A stretch of 13,077 nucleotides of DNA from DATJMJ01 sp035503975 (GCA_035503975.1 DATJST010000504.1:1-13077), one strand, 5' to 3'; counted from the first letter of the stretch, positions 6,315 to 13,077 are shown. Numbers and translations: made by a program. The notes: a model not told the origin generated them from the sequence alone.

Positions 6315-8494
6315 ACGCTTTCCTCCTTGGTCCATGGTTGGTTGGCTGCTACTTGAAGGCTGGATGGGTCAATACCAACTAGGGGGTCGTAGGGCCCTGT
6401 CCATACCTGCAAGGCCTCTGGGTCTGCGGGGAGGAAGTCGAGTGTGCGGGCACGGTTGGCGAGCCAAGGACGGATATTGACCGTCACGTCTTGGAGATGC
6501 CTCGCCGCCACGGGGTCGAGCGGGCGTCCCGCGCCCGCGGCTCTCAGGACCGAACCAAGGCCCTCTGCGCGGGGCTCGCCAGGGGGCCAGGGCACTATCA
6601 CACCGACTCCCTCGTCGTCGACCAACCGAACGAGCCGCTCGACTTCGGGGTAGTCGAAGCTGCGGCGCGCCCTTTGGACGCCGTCGCGGTCGGTCCTTAC
6701 GGCCGGGTCGGACAGGAGGCGCTCGAACCAGGCCCGAGAAAGGTTAGGGTCGCCAAGGTCGGCAACACCCTCGGCCAGCAGGCCCCGAGTTATGGGCATT
6801 CCTGCCGCATAGGCGTCATCGGGTGGGAGCCGGCCCCTATCGAGGTCGACGACTGTGGCCCGGCCCTTGCTGAGCTTTCCTTCCCGGTTGCACCTGCCCG
6901 CCGCCTGCTCAAGAGAAGGAGCAGGCCCGAGCACGCGTATGACGACAGGGAAGTCCAAGTCGACTCCTGCCTCGACCAGTTGAGTCGCGACAACCCTGCA
7001 AGGAACTCCCTCGGCGAGCGAACGCCTCACGTCAGCCAGGCGCTCGTCTACCTCGGCAGGGCGCAGGGTGCGGGCGAGGTAAACAACCGTCTGCCGGCAA
7101 AGCCGCGCCACTTCGGCGGCATCCCGGGCGGTGTTGAGGACACAGAGCACTCTCGGCTCGGAACCGACCATACCCGCGAGCCCTGCGTGGTCCAGCCTCA
7201 CCGGGCCAGACCACGCCACACGGGCGCGCAGTGCCGGCCAGCGGTAGGGGTCCGCGAGCAAGGGTGCAGGGCGGCGGCCGGCCACCGTCCGCACACGTTC
7301 TATCGCCGGAGGGGTAGCCGACATCACAAGGACGCTCACGCCGAAGCGCTCGACCAGGCAGCGAAGAGCGTCGTAGAGGGCGTCCAAGAGCCGGACGGGC
7401 AAGGTGTGGGCCTCGTCGAGCACGACGACCGAGCGCGCCAAGCGGTGAAGACGGCGCACATCGGAGGGCCGGCGCCCGAACAGCGACTCGAAGAGCCGGA
7501 CGGTGGTGGTGACAACTACGGGGGCGTCCCAGTTCTCCGCCGCCAACTTGGCCCAAACTCCGGCCCAGCCGACCCTTGAGTGGTGCTCGAGGACGACCCC
7601 CTCCCGGTCCACACCGAGTAGCTCTCTGTAAAACGATGCAGTCTGGGAGGTGACCGTTATGTACGGCACGGCCGTGACGACGCGCCGAAGGTTGTTCGCC
7701 GCTGCGTGATGGAGCGCCCAGCTCAGGCCGATGGCAGTTTTGCCAATGCCGGTGACTCCTGCGAGCTCGTACCAGCCGGGACGGCCTTCGCAGCCAGCTA
7801 GGGCTTCTTCGTACGCCTCTTGCCGGGCCCGGTTCACCGCCGAAGTCGTTGACGCGGTAACTAACTTGTCATGGCCGTCCTCGGCACGAGCAACGAGCTC
7901 GTCCACCCGGGCCGGCGAGACCACTGCAGCGCGACCGAAATGGGCGGCGGTGTCGAGGAAGTCGGCGTCGGCGAGCGCAGACTGGAGGAACCTGCCCAGC
8001 ATCTCAACGTCGAAGAGGTTCCCGTCGTCGGGCATCGCCGCCCACTCCGGCACTCGAGCCTTCAGTCCTTCCCACGACGAGCCGATCACGACCTGAGCCA
8101 GGGCCTCAGACGCATCGGGATCCATGGGCTGCATACGCGCACGCAGGTCCGCAAGTGACGGAAGCCCCCCATGGTGACCGAAGACGGCCAACGCTCCAAG
8201 TAGCCCGGCCGTTGTCGGCCCCCACAGCAGGCGCGCGCCGGCGGACTTGTGGTCCCGGGCGGGGTAGCGACTTCTCGCCACGCTGTCGCCTTGGTCATGG
8301 CAAAGCCTCAGGTAGTCCTGGAAGCAGCCACCGGCCTTTCCGAGGTCATGGACCAGGCCGACCTCAGAGGCCAGTTCGCTGCAGCCAAAAGCTTCGCCGA
8401 ACCGCCGAGCTAAGTTGGCGGTCCCTCGCAGGTGGTCAACCAGCGCGTGCGGGCAACCTGCCTGGTTCGGGGTATGGGCCCAAAGTCCGCTCAT
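6308..8494 (-). CDS. cas3: Cas3 helicase-nuclease, type I-C (HD + DEAH helicase)
   Basis: A 728-residue single-chain Cas3 that degrades target DNA after recruitment by Cascade. The N-terminal HD nuclease shows His21, the His49-Asp50 pair in GLVHDLGKA, His82-Lys83 in DHKSAG, His107-His108 in FGHHGG, and ADADFLDT at about 175-182. The SF2 helicase shows Walker A GVTGIGKT (Lys252), motif II DEAH (360-363), SAT (392-394), TQLVEAGVDLDFPVVIR and motif VI QAAGRCNREG (530-539). The ATG at 8494 gives MSGLWAHTPN, where family similarity begins. A TTG 24 codons upstream (8566) is in frame but adds a low-complexity Ala/Gly segment. GGGAGGG lies 11 nt and GAGGGA 0 nt from the ATG, so the site is not ideal. 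First gene of the operon, with no broken motif. Confidence 0.96.
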   Translation of the reverse strand: MSGLWAHTPNQAGCPHALVDHLRGTANLARRFGEAFGCSELASEVGLVHDLGKAGGCFQDYLRLCHDQGDSVARSRYPARDHKSAGARLLWGPTTAGLLGALAVFGHHGGLPSLADLRARMQPMDPDASEALAQVVIGSSWEGLKARVPEWAAMPDDGNLFDVEMLGRFLQSALADADFLDTAAHFGRAAVVSPARVDELVARAEDGHDKLVTASTTSAVNRARQEAYEEALAGCEGRPGWYELAGVTGIGKTAIGLSWALHHAAANNLRRVVTAVPYITVTSQTASFYRELLGVDREGVVLEHHSRVGWAGVWAKLAAENWDAPVVVTTTVRLFESLFGRRPSDVRRLHRLARSVVVLDEAHTLPVRLLDALYDALRCLVERFGVSVLVMSATPPAIERVRTVAGRRPAPLLADPYRWPALRARVAWSGPVRLDHAGLAGMVGSEPRVLCVLNTARDAAEVARLCRQTVVYLARTLRPAEVDERLADVRRSLAEGVPCRVVATQLVEAGVDLDFPVVIRVLGPAPSLEQAAGRCNREGKLSKGRATVVDLDRGRLPPDDAYAAGMPITRGLLAEGVADLGDPNLSRAWFERLLSDPAVRTDRDGVQRARRSFDYPEVERLVRLVDDEGVGVIVPWPPGEPRAEGLGSVLRAAGAGRPLDPVAARHLQDVTVNIRPWLANRARTLDFLPADPEALQVWTGPYDPLVGIDPSSLQVAANQPWTKEESVW

Positions 8495-8623
8495 TCCCTC
8501 TTGCGCCCTCCCGCGAGGCGCGGGGGCGCTCGCCTCGCTGTTCAGCTCACCCTGCCCACTGGTCAACGCGCGAAACCATAGCCTCCGGCAGTGACCGTTT
8601 CCCTGCCTGCACGGGCCCTCAGC

Positions 8624-8651
8624 TTGGTAAGAGCTTTTCTGGGTTTGTCAA
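8624..8651 (-). promoter_or_regulatory. Candidate promoter of the cas operon
   Basis: On the - strand a consensus -35 hexamer TTGACA (8651 to 8646) is followed after 16 nt by TACCAA (8629 to 8624), a weak -10 match. Transcription would give a 5' leader of about 125 nt before the cas3 ATG. This is the best sigma-70-like pair in the 238-bp region between the divergent cas3 and pRiA4b-type genes. The rest of that region (8495-8732) shows no gene I can support. Confidence 0.35.
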
Positions 8652-8720
8652 GCCAACCTGGCCCCACCCCGCGCGTCTGAGTTGGCCCCGGCCTTGGCCC
8701 TTTAGAACAGCTCGCCCGCG

Positions 8721-8726
8721 TAGTGT
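8721..8726 (+). promoter_or_regulatory. Possible -10 element for a leaderless transcript
   Basis: TAGTGT fits the actinobacterial -10 form TAnnnT and ends 6 nt before the GTG at 8733. No Shine-Dalgarno sequence precedes that GTG. The spacing fits transcription starting at the start codon (leaderless), common in Actinomycetota. No good -35 element is seen, so this is tentative. Confidence 0.3.
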
Positions 8727-8732
8727 TCGGGT

Positions 8733-9290
8733 GTGCCCCAGGCATCCGGTCAGAGCGTGTTCCAGTTGCGCGTGCAGTTGAAGCGCGTGGACCCCGTCGT
8801 CTGGCGACGGTTGCTAGTGCCGGGCCGGGTGCACCTGGGCAAGCTCGATTTGATGGTCCAGGCGGCAATGGGCTGGACCAACTCCCACCTGCACTGCTTC
8901 AGGTTCGGGGAGCTGACCTATGGCGCACAGTTCGACGACAACCCCCTCGACGAGCTGGACGAAACGGCTGTCACCGTGACTGAAGTGCTTGCCGAGGAGC
9001 GACGGTTCGTCTACGAGTACGACTTCGGCGACTCCTGGGAGCATGACGTGGTGGTGGAAGACCGCTCGGGCACCCGCCTCGGGCTCAAGTTCGCCGTGTG
9101 CCTCGATGGCCAGAACGCCTGCCCTCCCGAGGACTGCGGCGGCCCGTCGGGTTATCGGGCGATGCTCCAAGCTTTGGACGACCCCAACGACGAGGAGCAT
9201 GAAAGCTATCTGAGGTGGGCAGGCGGCCCGTTCGACCCAACATATTTCGAGGTGGCGGAAGCGAACGCCGCTCTGCAAAGACTGCGATAG
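8733..9290 (+). CDS. Plasmid pRiA4b ORF-3 family protein
   Basis: A 185-residue soluble protein of the pRiA4b ORF-3-like family (PF07929 type). Family hallmarks are all visible: FQLRVQLKRVDPVVWRR at the N-terminus, LHCFRFG at about 50-56, the core YEYDFGDSWEHDV at about 94-106, the Cys-containing CPPEDCGGPSGY at about 130-141, and the C-terminal WAGGPFDPTYFEVAEAN. The biochemical role of the family is unknown to me; members are common on plasmids and in accessory regions. No signal peptide or membrane segment is seen. The start is GTG with no Shine-Dalgarno sequence. It is divergent from cas3 across 238 bp and its stop is 1 nt from the stop of the istB remnant. Intact, in contrast to everything to its right. 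Confidence 0.9.
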   Translation: MPQASGQSVFQLRVQLKRVDPVVWRRLLVPGRVHLGKLDLMVQAAMGWTNSHLHCFRFGELTYGAQFDDNPLDELDETAVTVTEVLAEERRFVYEYDFGDSWEHDVVVEDRSGTRLGLKFAVCLDGQNACPPEDCGGPSGYRAMLQALDDPNDEEHESYLRWAGGPFDPTYFEVAEANAALQRLR

Positions 9291-9291
9291 C

Positions 9292-9480
9292 TCAGCTCTT
9301 GCGCCGCCCCCTGGCCTTAGTGGTGCGTAGGCGGTAGCTTTCTGTGCCGGTCTCGATTATGTGTGCGTTGAAGGTCACCCTGTCGACAATGGCACCGACT
9401 AGGCGAGGGTCCGGGACGACCTGGCCCCGGGTCGTCTCGGCCCAATCATGGTCTTGGGACACACGCCGCCCTAAGGACAA
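9292..9480 (-). mobile_element. IS21-family IstB C-terminal remnant
   Basis: A 62-codon ORF on the - strand whose last about 45 residues resemble the end of IstB, the AAA+ transposition helper of IS21 elements: VVPDPRLVGAIVDRVTFNAH followed by IIETGTESYRLRTTKARGRRKS. The pattern DP-x-L-(x)3-I-(V/L)-D-R-(x)4-H-x-I-x-(x)3-ESYRL is typical of that C-terminus. The ATPase core (Walker A and B), the IstA gene and the terminal inverted repeats are absent, so the element is dead. It is cut on the right before the flavodoxin-type gene and on the left ends directly at the pRiA4b-type gene. Start codons in it have no meaning. Confidence 0.7.
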
Positions 9481-9523
9481 AGAGACGTGCTATGACAACA
9501 GCGAAAGCACCGGAGGTGTCTCC

Positions 9524-10118
9524 ATGCGGGCGGTGATCATCTACGAGTCGATGCTTGGTAACACGCACACGATCGCCGATGCCATTGGCAAGGGTCTTGG
9601 CCAGGGCCTTGAGCCGGTGGACAAGGTGGTCGTGGTCCCAGTGGTTGAGGCAGGCCGCGAACGGTTGGACGGCGCCGACCTGCTCGTCGTGGGCGGTCCC
9701 ACCCATTTTCACGGCATGAGTCGAGCTCGCACCCGCAAGTGGGCGGCCGTCACCGCCCAAAATCCCAAGAACGATCTGGTGCTCGATCGCGATGCCGAAG
9801 GCCCGGGCGTGCGTGACTGGCTCAGGTCGCTGGGCCGTGGCCACACAAAGGTTGCTGCCTTCGACACGCGCTTCAGGGGGCCCCGCGGTCCTCGGAGGGA
9901 GGGCATCGAGAGTGCTCAGCCGAAAACTTCGGAAGCACGGGTACGAGATGGTGGCCAAGCCCGAGAGCTTCTTTGTCACCTTGAAGAATCACCTCGAACC
10001 GGGCGAGGAGGCCCGCGCACAACAATGGGGCAGGCGGCTCGCGGCGACAGTTCTCACGGCGGACGGCGTCGCCAATGCGGGCGGCCCGGGACGACCACCT
10101 ACCTCCGCGGGTACGTGA
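9524..10118 (+). pseudogene. Flavodoxin-family protein, broken by one frameshift
   Basis: The ATG has GGAGG 7 nt upstream. The N-terminal part is a clear flavodoxin fold: the FMN-phosphate loop region MRAVIIYESMLGNTHTIADA, then LDGADLLVVGGPTHFHGMSR and LDRDAEGPGVRDWL. After AAFDTRF the similarity moves to the next frame (AVLGGRASRVLSRKLRKHGY, then AKPESFFVTLKNHLEPGEEARA). Removing one G from the GGGGG run at 9876-9880 restores one frame of about 197 codons ending in TGA at 10116-10118. It is therefore either a recent pseudogene or a homopolymer error. Expected role is an FMN-binding electron carrier or redox protein. The stop overlaps the ATG of the next ORF (TGATG), suggesting an old operon. 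Confidence 0.8.
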
Positions 10119-10340
10119 TGCCCGAGGTGATGATCCCCACCCCTGGTGAGCTGTCGTCCTACCTGGCGACGCCTACGGGCGAGGGCCCCTGGCCGGGAGT
10201 CGTCGTCATCCACGACGCAATAGGGATGAGCCAGGACTTACGGGACCAGGCTGACTAGCTTTGCGGCCGAAGGTACCTCGACGCCCAGTACTTCGTCGGC
10301 AGCGTTGCCGCCCGTGGTGTCCTGGGGACCCGGCGCAGAC
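10118..10340 (+). pseudogene. Dienelactone hydrolase family, N-terminal remnant
   Basis: Translation from the ATG at 10118 gives MPEVMIPTPGELSSYLATP, then GPWPGVVVIHDAIGMSQDLRDQAD. This is the start of an alpha/beta-hydrolase of the dienelactone hydrolase family, with the oxyanion-region pattern PGVVVIHD. The frame stops at TAG (10256-10258). Similarity seems to resume in the next frame as FAAEG (10260-10274) and again as YLDAQYF, which implies at least two frameshifts before the similarity fades near 10340. The nucleophile Cys/Ser and the Asp-His part of the triad are missing. Not functional. The right boundary is approximate. Confidence 0.65.
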
Positions 10341-10451
10341 AGCTTTGCCTAGGCCGAAGACACCGTCGCGTCGCCGAACTTGAGGCAAGGCACCAGGCGC
10401 AGCAGGTCGCCCAGGTGCTGGGAGACGATGGCTCTGAAACTATCGTGCTCC

Positions 10452-10628
10452 TCAATCAGGTTCTCCTCTTGTGGCGTGTTTGATTTGGCACGCGAGGCTC
10501 AGGAGCGCCGATCGTGCGGCTTGACTGCTTGGGTGCCGCATTACCGGGATCAGCACATTGAGCACAACACCAGCATCTACCTTGTCGAGCACAATTACGA
10601 CTTTTTTGCTAGCATTTGGTCTGTCCAT
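10452..10628 (-). CDS. Small hypothetical protein, 58 residues, strong ribosome site
   Basis: An ORF of 58 codons whose ATG is preceded by a perfect GGAGG at 7 nt, the best initiation site in the right third of the window. It begins MDRPNASKKVVIVLDKVDAG, continues VVLNVLIPVM, then becomes basic (RHPSSQAARSALLSLACQIKHATRGEPD). The KKVVIVLDK strand followed by a hydrophobic stretch faintly recalls the N-terminus of DUF2000-type proteins, which would make this a truncated copy; I cannot establish that. The moderate hydrophobicity of residues 9-30 could be a buried strand-helix rather than a membrane segment. It sits alone among pseudogenes, and its mRNA leader folds into hairpins (see 10631-10678). 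Gene or remnant is undecided. Confidence 0.4.
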   Translation of the reverse strand: MDRPNASKKVVIVLDKVDAGVVLNVLIPVMRHPSSQAARSALLSLACQIKHATRGEPD

Positions 10629-10630
10629 GG

Positions 10631-10678
10631 AACTACCTCCGTGGGCCGAGCCCTGGGCAGTTCCCGCTGCGCCAGGGC
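10631..10678 (-). promoter_or_regulatory. Structured 5' leader with start-region pairing
   Basis: On the - strand GCCCTGG/CCAGGGC (10678-10672 with 10656-10650) closes a hairpin continued by GCAG/CTGC after a one-base bulge, 11 bp in all with a 6-nt loop. The loop and adjacent stem contain GGAACT, which is also complementary to AGTTCC lying between the GGAGG ribosome site and the ATG of the 58-codon ORF. The two pairings partly exclude each other, as in translational switches. This rests on inspection only; no known riboswitch class is recognised. Confidence 0.3.
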
Positions 10679-10709
10679 ACCTTCCTTTGTACTCTCACAA
10701 GTTACTCTG

Positions 10710-10723
10710 CGAGCGTTAGCTCG
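10710..10723. other. Short inverted repeat
   Basis: CGAGC-GTTA-GCTCG, a 5-bp stem with a 4-nt loop, lies upstream of the structured leader of the 58-codon ORF. It has no T tract, so it is not a typical terminator. It may be an operator-like site or chance. Confidence 0.25.
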
Positions 10724-10970
10724 ATAGTCGGGGGCTCTTGGTTTTCCCGTTTTGGGACAGGACATCAGCGCTCCAGCTTCGCGGCAAAGAGGTTTAGGGA
10801 GAACCCCCTCAGGGACCCTGTGCAGTGGAACAAAGACACTCCTACCGCGAGGACTTGAGGCGTGCCTGCCGAGGGGCCAGAGAGTTCGGCCGGCGTCGGA
10901 CGCCACGGGCGAAGGCACCCTGCCGGCGGCCCGGTGTCCTCAATCGGTCTAACGCGCCCCCAGGTCCTCA
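10724..10970. other. No recognisable gene
   Basis: Between the small inverted repeat and the first kinase-like codons no frame on either strand shows a protein I recognise. Open frames here are short, Arg-rich and Pro-rich, as expected from random GC-rich DNA. The missing N-terminal lobe of the kinase would be expected here, but the glycine loop, VAxK, HRD and DFG motifs were not found in any frame. Confidence 0.5.
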
Positions 10971-10971
10971 T

Positions 10972-11821
10972 GGACTCGGCGCCTATGGGTTTATGGCGCC
11001 TGACATGTTGAGCTTTCCCGCAAACGCTGACGGAGCGAGTGCAGACGTGTACTCAATGGCGAAAACGCTGAGTGCGTTGGCAGCGCGTCGCGAATTCCCA
11101 CCACAGGGACTGCAGGCGAGAGACAACACAGAGGACCGCTTCAGCGCAATGACCAGCCATCCGCGGGCTACGTTACTCGATCCTCTTGTCGAAAGGGCCA
11201 CTCGAAGTGACCCAGGCAAGAGGCCGTCAATGCGAGACTTCAGCCTTGAGCTGTTTGCTTGGGCCACGCCGCCCCCGCCCTAGAGCCGGATGTAGACCTG
11301 TCTTCGCTCGGAGAACGGCTTCTGGTAGCTACTACAGCGACTCGCGTCGCGGAAGCTGCCAGGGAGTCGCAGAATCGGCTGTTTGCGCAGGCTCATTCGC
11401 GCTTCCAAGAGGCAACCGAACCGATTTTTGTGGCCTGGCACCAGTTCGCAGAAAGTACCGCCGGTATGCCTCAAGGAGTGATACATAACCGAAACGAGTT
11501 TCAGCGGCTTCAAATTGCAAGTGGAATTGGGGGGAAGTTCAATTCATGGCAGGCGCCTCCTCCTGCGTCGGCGTGGGTCTTTATCGGGCAAGGATGCGAG
11601 AGGATTGGAGACGACGCCATAAGGCTGTCAGTCGCGTTTGTACTCGGCAAGAGCGAAACGATCAGCCTGAAGTTCTCATTTTCGAAGCAACTGTTGTTCC
11701 TGGGTCCGCGAATGAGACTCTCCAGGCGTCGACGATCGCGTCAGCGGCTCTCGTCGCCCTCTCTCCGTTCCTTGCTAGATTTGTCTCGCTTGTTGAGCAA
11801 CAAAACGGGATTGCGATGTAG
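10972..11821 (+). pseudogene. Ser/Thr protein kinase, 5'-truncated, two frameshifts
   Basis: Translation from 10972 gives GLGAYGFMAPD, the APE-like end of the activation segment. It is followed by SADVYSMAKTL with the subdomain IX Asp (11044-11046) and RATRSDPGKRPSMRDF, the subdomain XI Arg region. The frame stops at 11283 after a C-rich tract (ATPPPP), but the next frame continues as ALEPDVDLSSLGERLL through the region to about 11660. There a second -1 shift leads to EVLIFEATVVPGSANETLQA and the stop TAG at 11819-11821. The roughly 170-residue C-terminal extension after the kinase C-lobe is of unknown type. The ATP-binding lobe and catalytic loop are missing, so it cannot be an active kinase. 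GC content drops in the extension. Confidence 0.65.
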
Positions 11822-11907
11822 ACTCAGCGGACCCAGCACCGAGGGGGCGGATCCAGAAGATCAAGCACCTTAGCCGTGCCTCGAACGCCGCTCCAGAACG
11901 ACGATTG

Positions 11908-12350
11908 TCACGATGAGGAGAGCGGCACCGATGGGGTTGGCACGATATCGGTCGGGTCAGCGACATGACCCCGAATCTCGCGCAAGCGCCCGATGTGGTT
12001 GAGGGCCTGATCGGCCGCCATGTAGGCCTCCGTGGCGAGGATGCAGTGATATGGCATCTTGCCCACGGCGTTGTCTTCCCGTGCCGTGCGAGCAGATCGC
12101 CAACCGCAGCCGAAAGTGGTCCTGTGTCTTCGGCAGGCGATACGGCTTAGAAGCTCCATCCACGGGGCTGAGCACGGAGTTCTGATACCAATGAAGGGAA
12201 TCCGTACGCCGGGAAGCCACGATCGCACGCTGCGGCTGAGGAAGCTCCCATGTCAGCAGCCGACCCGTTGGTTGGGCCAACTGCCAGTGACTCGTGGAGC
12301 GGCCAGGCGAGACATATTGCGCGAGCAATAACGGGTGTTCGGACTGCAAC
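11908..12350 (-). pseudogene. Possible degraded gene of unknown type
   Basis: Two overlapping - strand frames each have one protein-like segment. One frame gives WYQNSVLSPVDGASKPYRLP followed by KTQDHFRLRLAICS (about 12205 down to 12100). The other gives GKMPYHCILATEAYMAADQA followed by LNHIGRLREIRGH (about 12065 down to 11965) and ends at TGA 11910-11908. They would join with one frameshift near 12070-12095. The second segment is a plausible amphipathic helix. I do not recognise the family, and the limits, especially the upstream one, are guesses. No ribosome site was found. The stretch 11822-11907 before it shows nothing. Confidence 0.25.
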
Positions 12351-12406
12351 GGAAAGACGCAGAGCGGCACATCTGGTAGTCGATCCTCCGCCCGAGAAGG
12401 CCAAAA

Positions 12407-12541
12407 GTGCGCGAGGACATTTACTTGGCCACACGTGGGGAGTTCTTTATAGCCACGGACACGCCGCTCGAGCTCACCCGTGCAGAAGCTCTGGTGCTCT
12501 TCGACTGGCTGCAGAACCTTGAGGGCGCCGGTGATGACGTT
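12407..12541 (+). pseudogene. Small hypothetical protein, N-terminal fragment
   Basis: From a GTG at 12407 (weak AGAAGG upstream) the frame reads VREDIYLATRGEFFIATDTP and then LELTRAEALVLFDWLQNLEG. The second part matches the look of a short actinobacterial hypothetical family with an (A)LVLF(D/E)WL helix; no function is known to me. After about residue 42 the composition changes to Gly/Pro/Ser-rich, and the frame runs antisense through the propeller-type gene, so the native C-terminus appears lost. The nominal frame continues to 12940 but I do not support that part. Confidence 0.4.
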
Positions 12542-12558
12542 GGCGTCGGGCCCAGCTT

Positions 12559-13077
12559 TCAGGAACCCACGGCACCGGTCAGCACGAACGGGTGCTCGCG
12601 GCCAGCCCCTCGCTCGGAGCCGACGACCGCGCACTCAGGCAGACCGCTCGGTGATCGTGCGCACGAAATGCGGGGAACGTCGTCCGGGGAGGGCGGGAAC
12701 TGCGCAGGCTGGGGACGCCAGCTGCCGTCCCAGTCAAAGACAAAGCCAATGGTTAGGTTGGGATCTTGGCCGATCGCCGCGCAGGTCGAGGTCGTGGCGA
12801 CACACGAGACAGCCCCCAAGCCGTCACCGCTAGGCATGAGCGGGGCAGGGGCATGTGCCCATGGACCGGCCCGCCCGGTCAGCACGAGCGACTTGGCGTT
12901 TCTAGTGAGGTACTGGCCAACGGCTATGCAGCTGTCCTAGGCGCACCAGACTCCGTACAATGCGGCGTCGTCGCGGGGCACGGCGGCCCGTACCCAAGAC
13001 CCGCCTTCGTAGCGAGCGGCCACTGGCACGGCGGGTCCCTCCAGCAGCGCTGTGAAGTTGGAAGCCGCGTCACCGAC
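12559..13077 (-). pseudogene. Cys-motif propeller-type repeat protein with in-frame TAG, partial
   Basis: One - strand frame enters from the right edge and ends at a stop at 12561-12559. It holds at least three degenerate repeats with the pattern W/S-C-(x)n-C-(I/A)-A-(V/I)-G: WCA-stop-DSCIAVGQ, then SCVATTSTCAAIGQ with FDWDGSW, then SCARSPSGLPECAVVGSE. Such SC-x-C-AVG plus W-(D/N)G-SW repeats are typical of secreted beta-propeller-like proteins in Actinomycetota. A TAG at 12939-12937 lies inside the first repeat, exactly in frame, with clear repeat sequence on both sides (GGSWVRAAVP upstream). The gene is thus nonsense-disrupted, or less likely read through. The N-terminus and any signal peptide are beyond the window. 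Confidence 0.55.

Noticed and set aside
6491..7579. 362-codon + strand ORF antisense to cas3
   Set aside because: Its length comes from high GC and cas3 codon structure; no domain is visible and cas3 motifs on the other strand are complete.
9454..9496. TTGGGA / TATGAC as promoter of the flavodoxin-type gene
   Set aside because: Spacing of about 31 nt is too long for a sigma-70 pair.
10595..10918. 107-codon - strand ORF overlapping the 58-codon ORF
   Set aside because: Arg/Pro-rich with no motif, and it ignores the strong ribosome site and start of the smaller ORF.
11957..12634. 225-codon - strand ORF taken as one gene
   Set aside because: Its upstream half is antisense to a more protein-like + strand fragment (12407-12541), and its downstream half loses sense near 12090 where another frame looks better.
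1..13077. tRNA, rRNA, tracrRNA or self-targeting spacer
   Set aside because: No cloverleaf or rRNA sequence and no anti-repeat were noticed, and no spacer match elsewhere in the window was seen by eye; an exact search would be needed to be certain.

Overview
The window is high-GC DNA that fits an actinomycete-type bacterium. The evidence is GC-rich codon use with many GTG starts, the style of the flavodoxin and Ser/Thr kinase remnants, and a Cys-rich propeller-type repeat gene of a kind common in Actinomycetota. No marker gene fixes the genus. No rRNA or tRNA gene was seen.

Left two thirds (1-8494), all read from the - strand: a complete and apparently intact type I-C CRISPR-Cas locus. The gene order is cas3, cas5c, cas8c, cas7c, cas4, cas1, cas2, leader, array. 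Genes overlap by 1-7 nt or are separated by 3-8 nt, so they form one translationally coupled operon. The array (1-902) runs off the left edge and shows 12 complete spacers between 13 identical repeats, the first cut by the window edge. Repeat orientation (3' end TTGAAAC on the - strand) puts the leader at 903-1041, between cas2 and the array. Cas5c keeps the expected Tyr and Lys-His residues for cutting the repeat hairpin, and the hairpin is followed by exactly 11 nt, the handle length expected for type I-C. A strong internal ribosome site inside cas8c marks an embedded cas11c small-subunit gene. Together the genes supply spacer capture (Cas4-Cas1-Cas2), crRNA maturation and Cascade (Cas5c, Cas8c, Cas11c, Cas7), and target destruction (Cas3).

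Middle (8495-9480): a 238-bp divergent intergenic region with a candidate promoter for the cas operon, then an intact pRiA4b ORF-3-family gene on the + strand. Its stop codon lies 1 nt from that of an IS21-type istB 3' remnant on the - strand.

Right third (9500-13077): a gene graveyard. It holds a flavodoxin-family gene broken by one extra G, a dienelactone-hydrolase fragment joined to it by TGATG, a 58-codon ORF on the - strand with a perfect Shine-Dalgarno sequence and a structured leader, a 5'-truncated and twice-frameshifted kinase-type gene, undefined degraded sequence, a small hypothetical-protein fragment, and a propeller-type repeat gene with an in-frame TAG that runs off the right edge. 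The cas genes show no such damage, so the boundary near 9.3 kb looks like a junction between maintained defence genes and decaying sequence.

The main points for a second look are the embedded cas11c, three of twelve spacers that each span a stop/Shine-Dalgarno/start junction of the invader in the same orientation, the pRiA4b-type gene divergent from cas3, and the structured leader of the 58-codon ORF.
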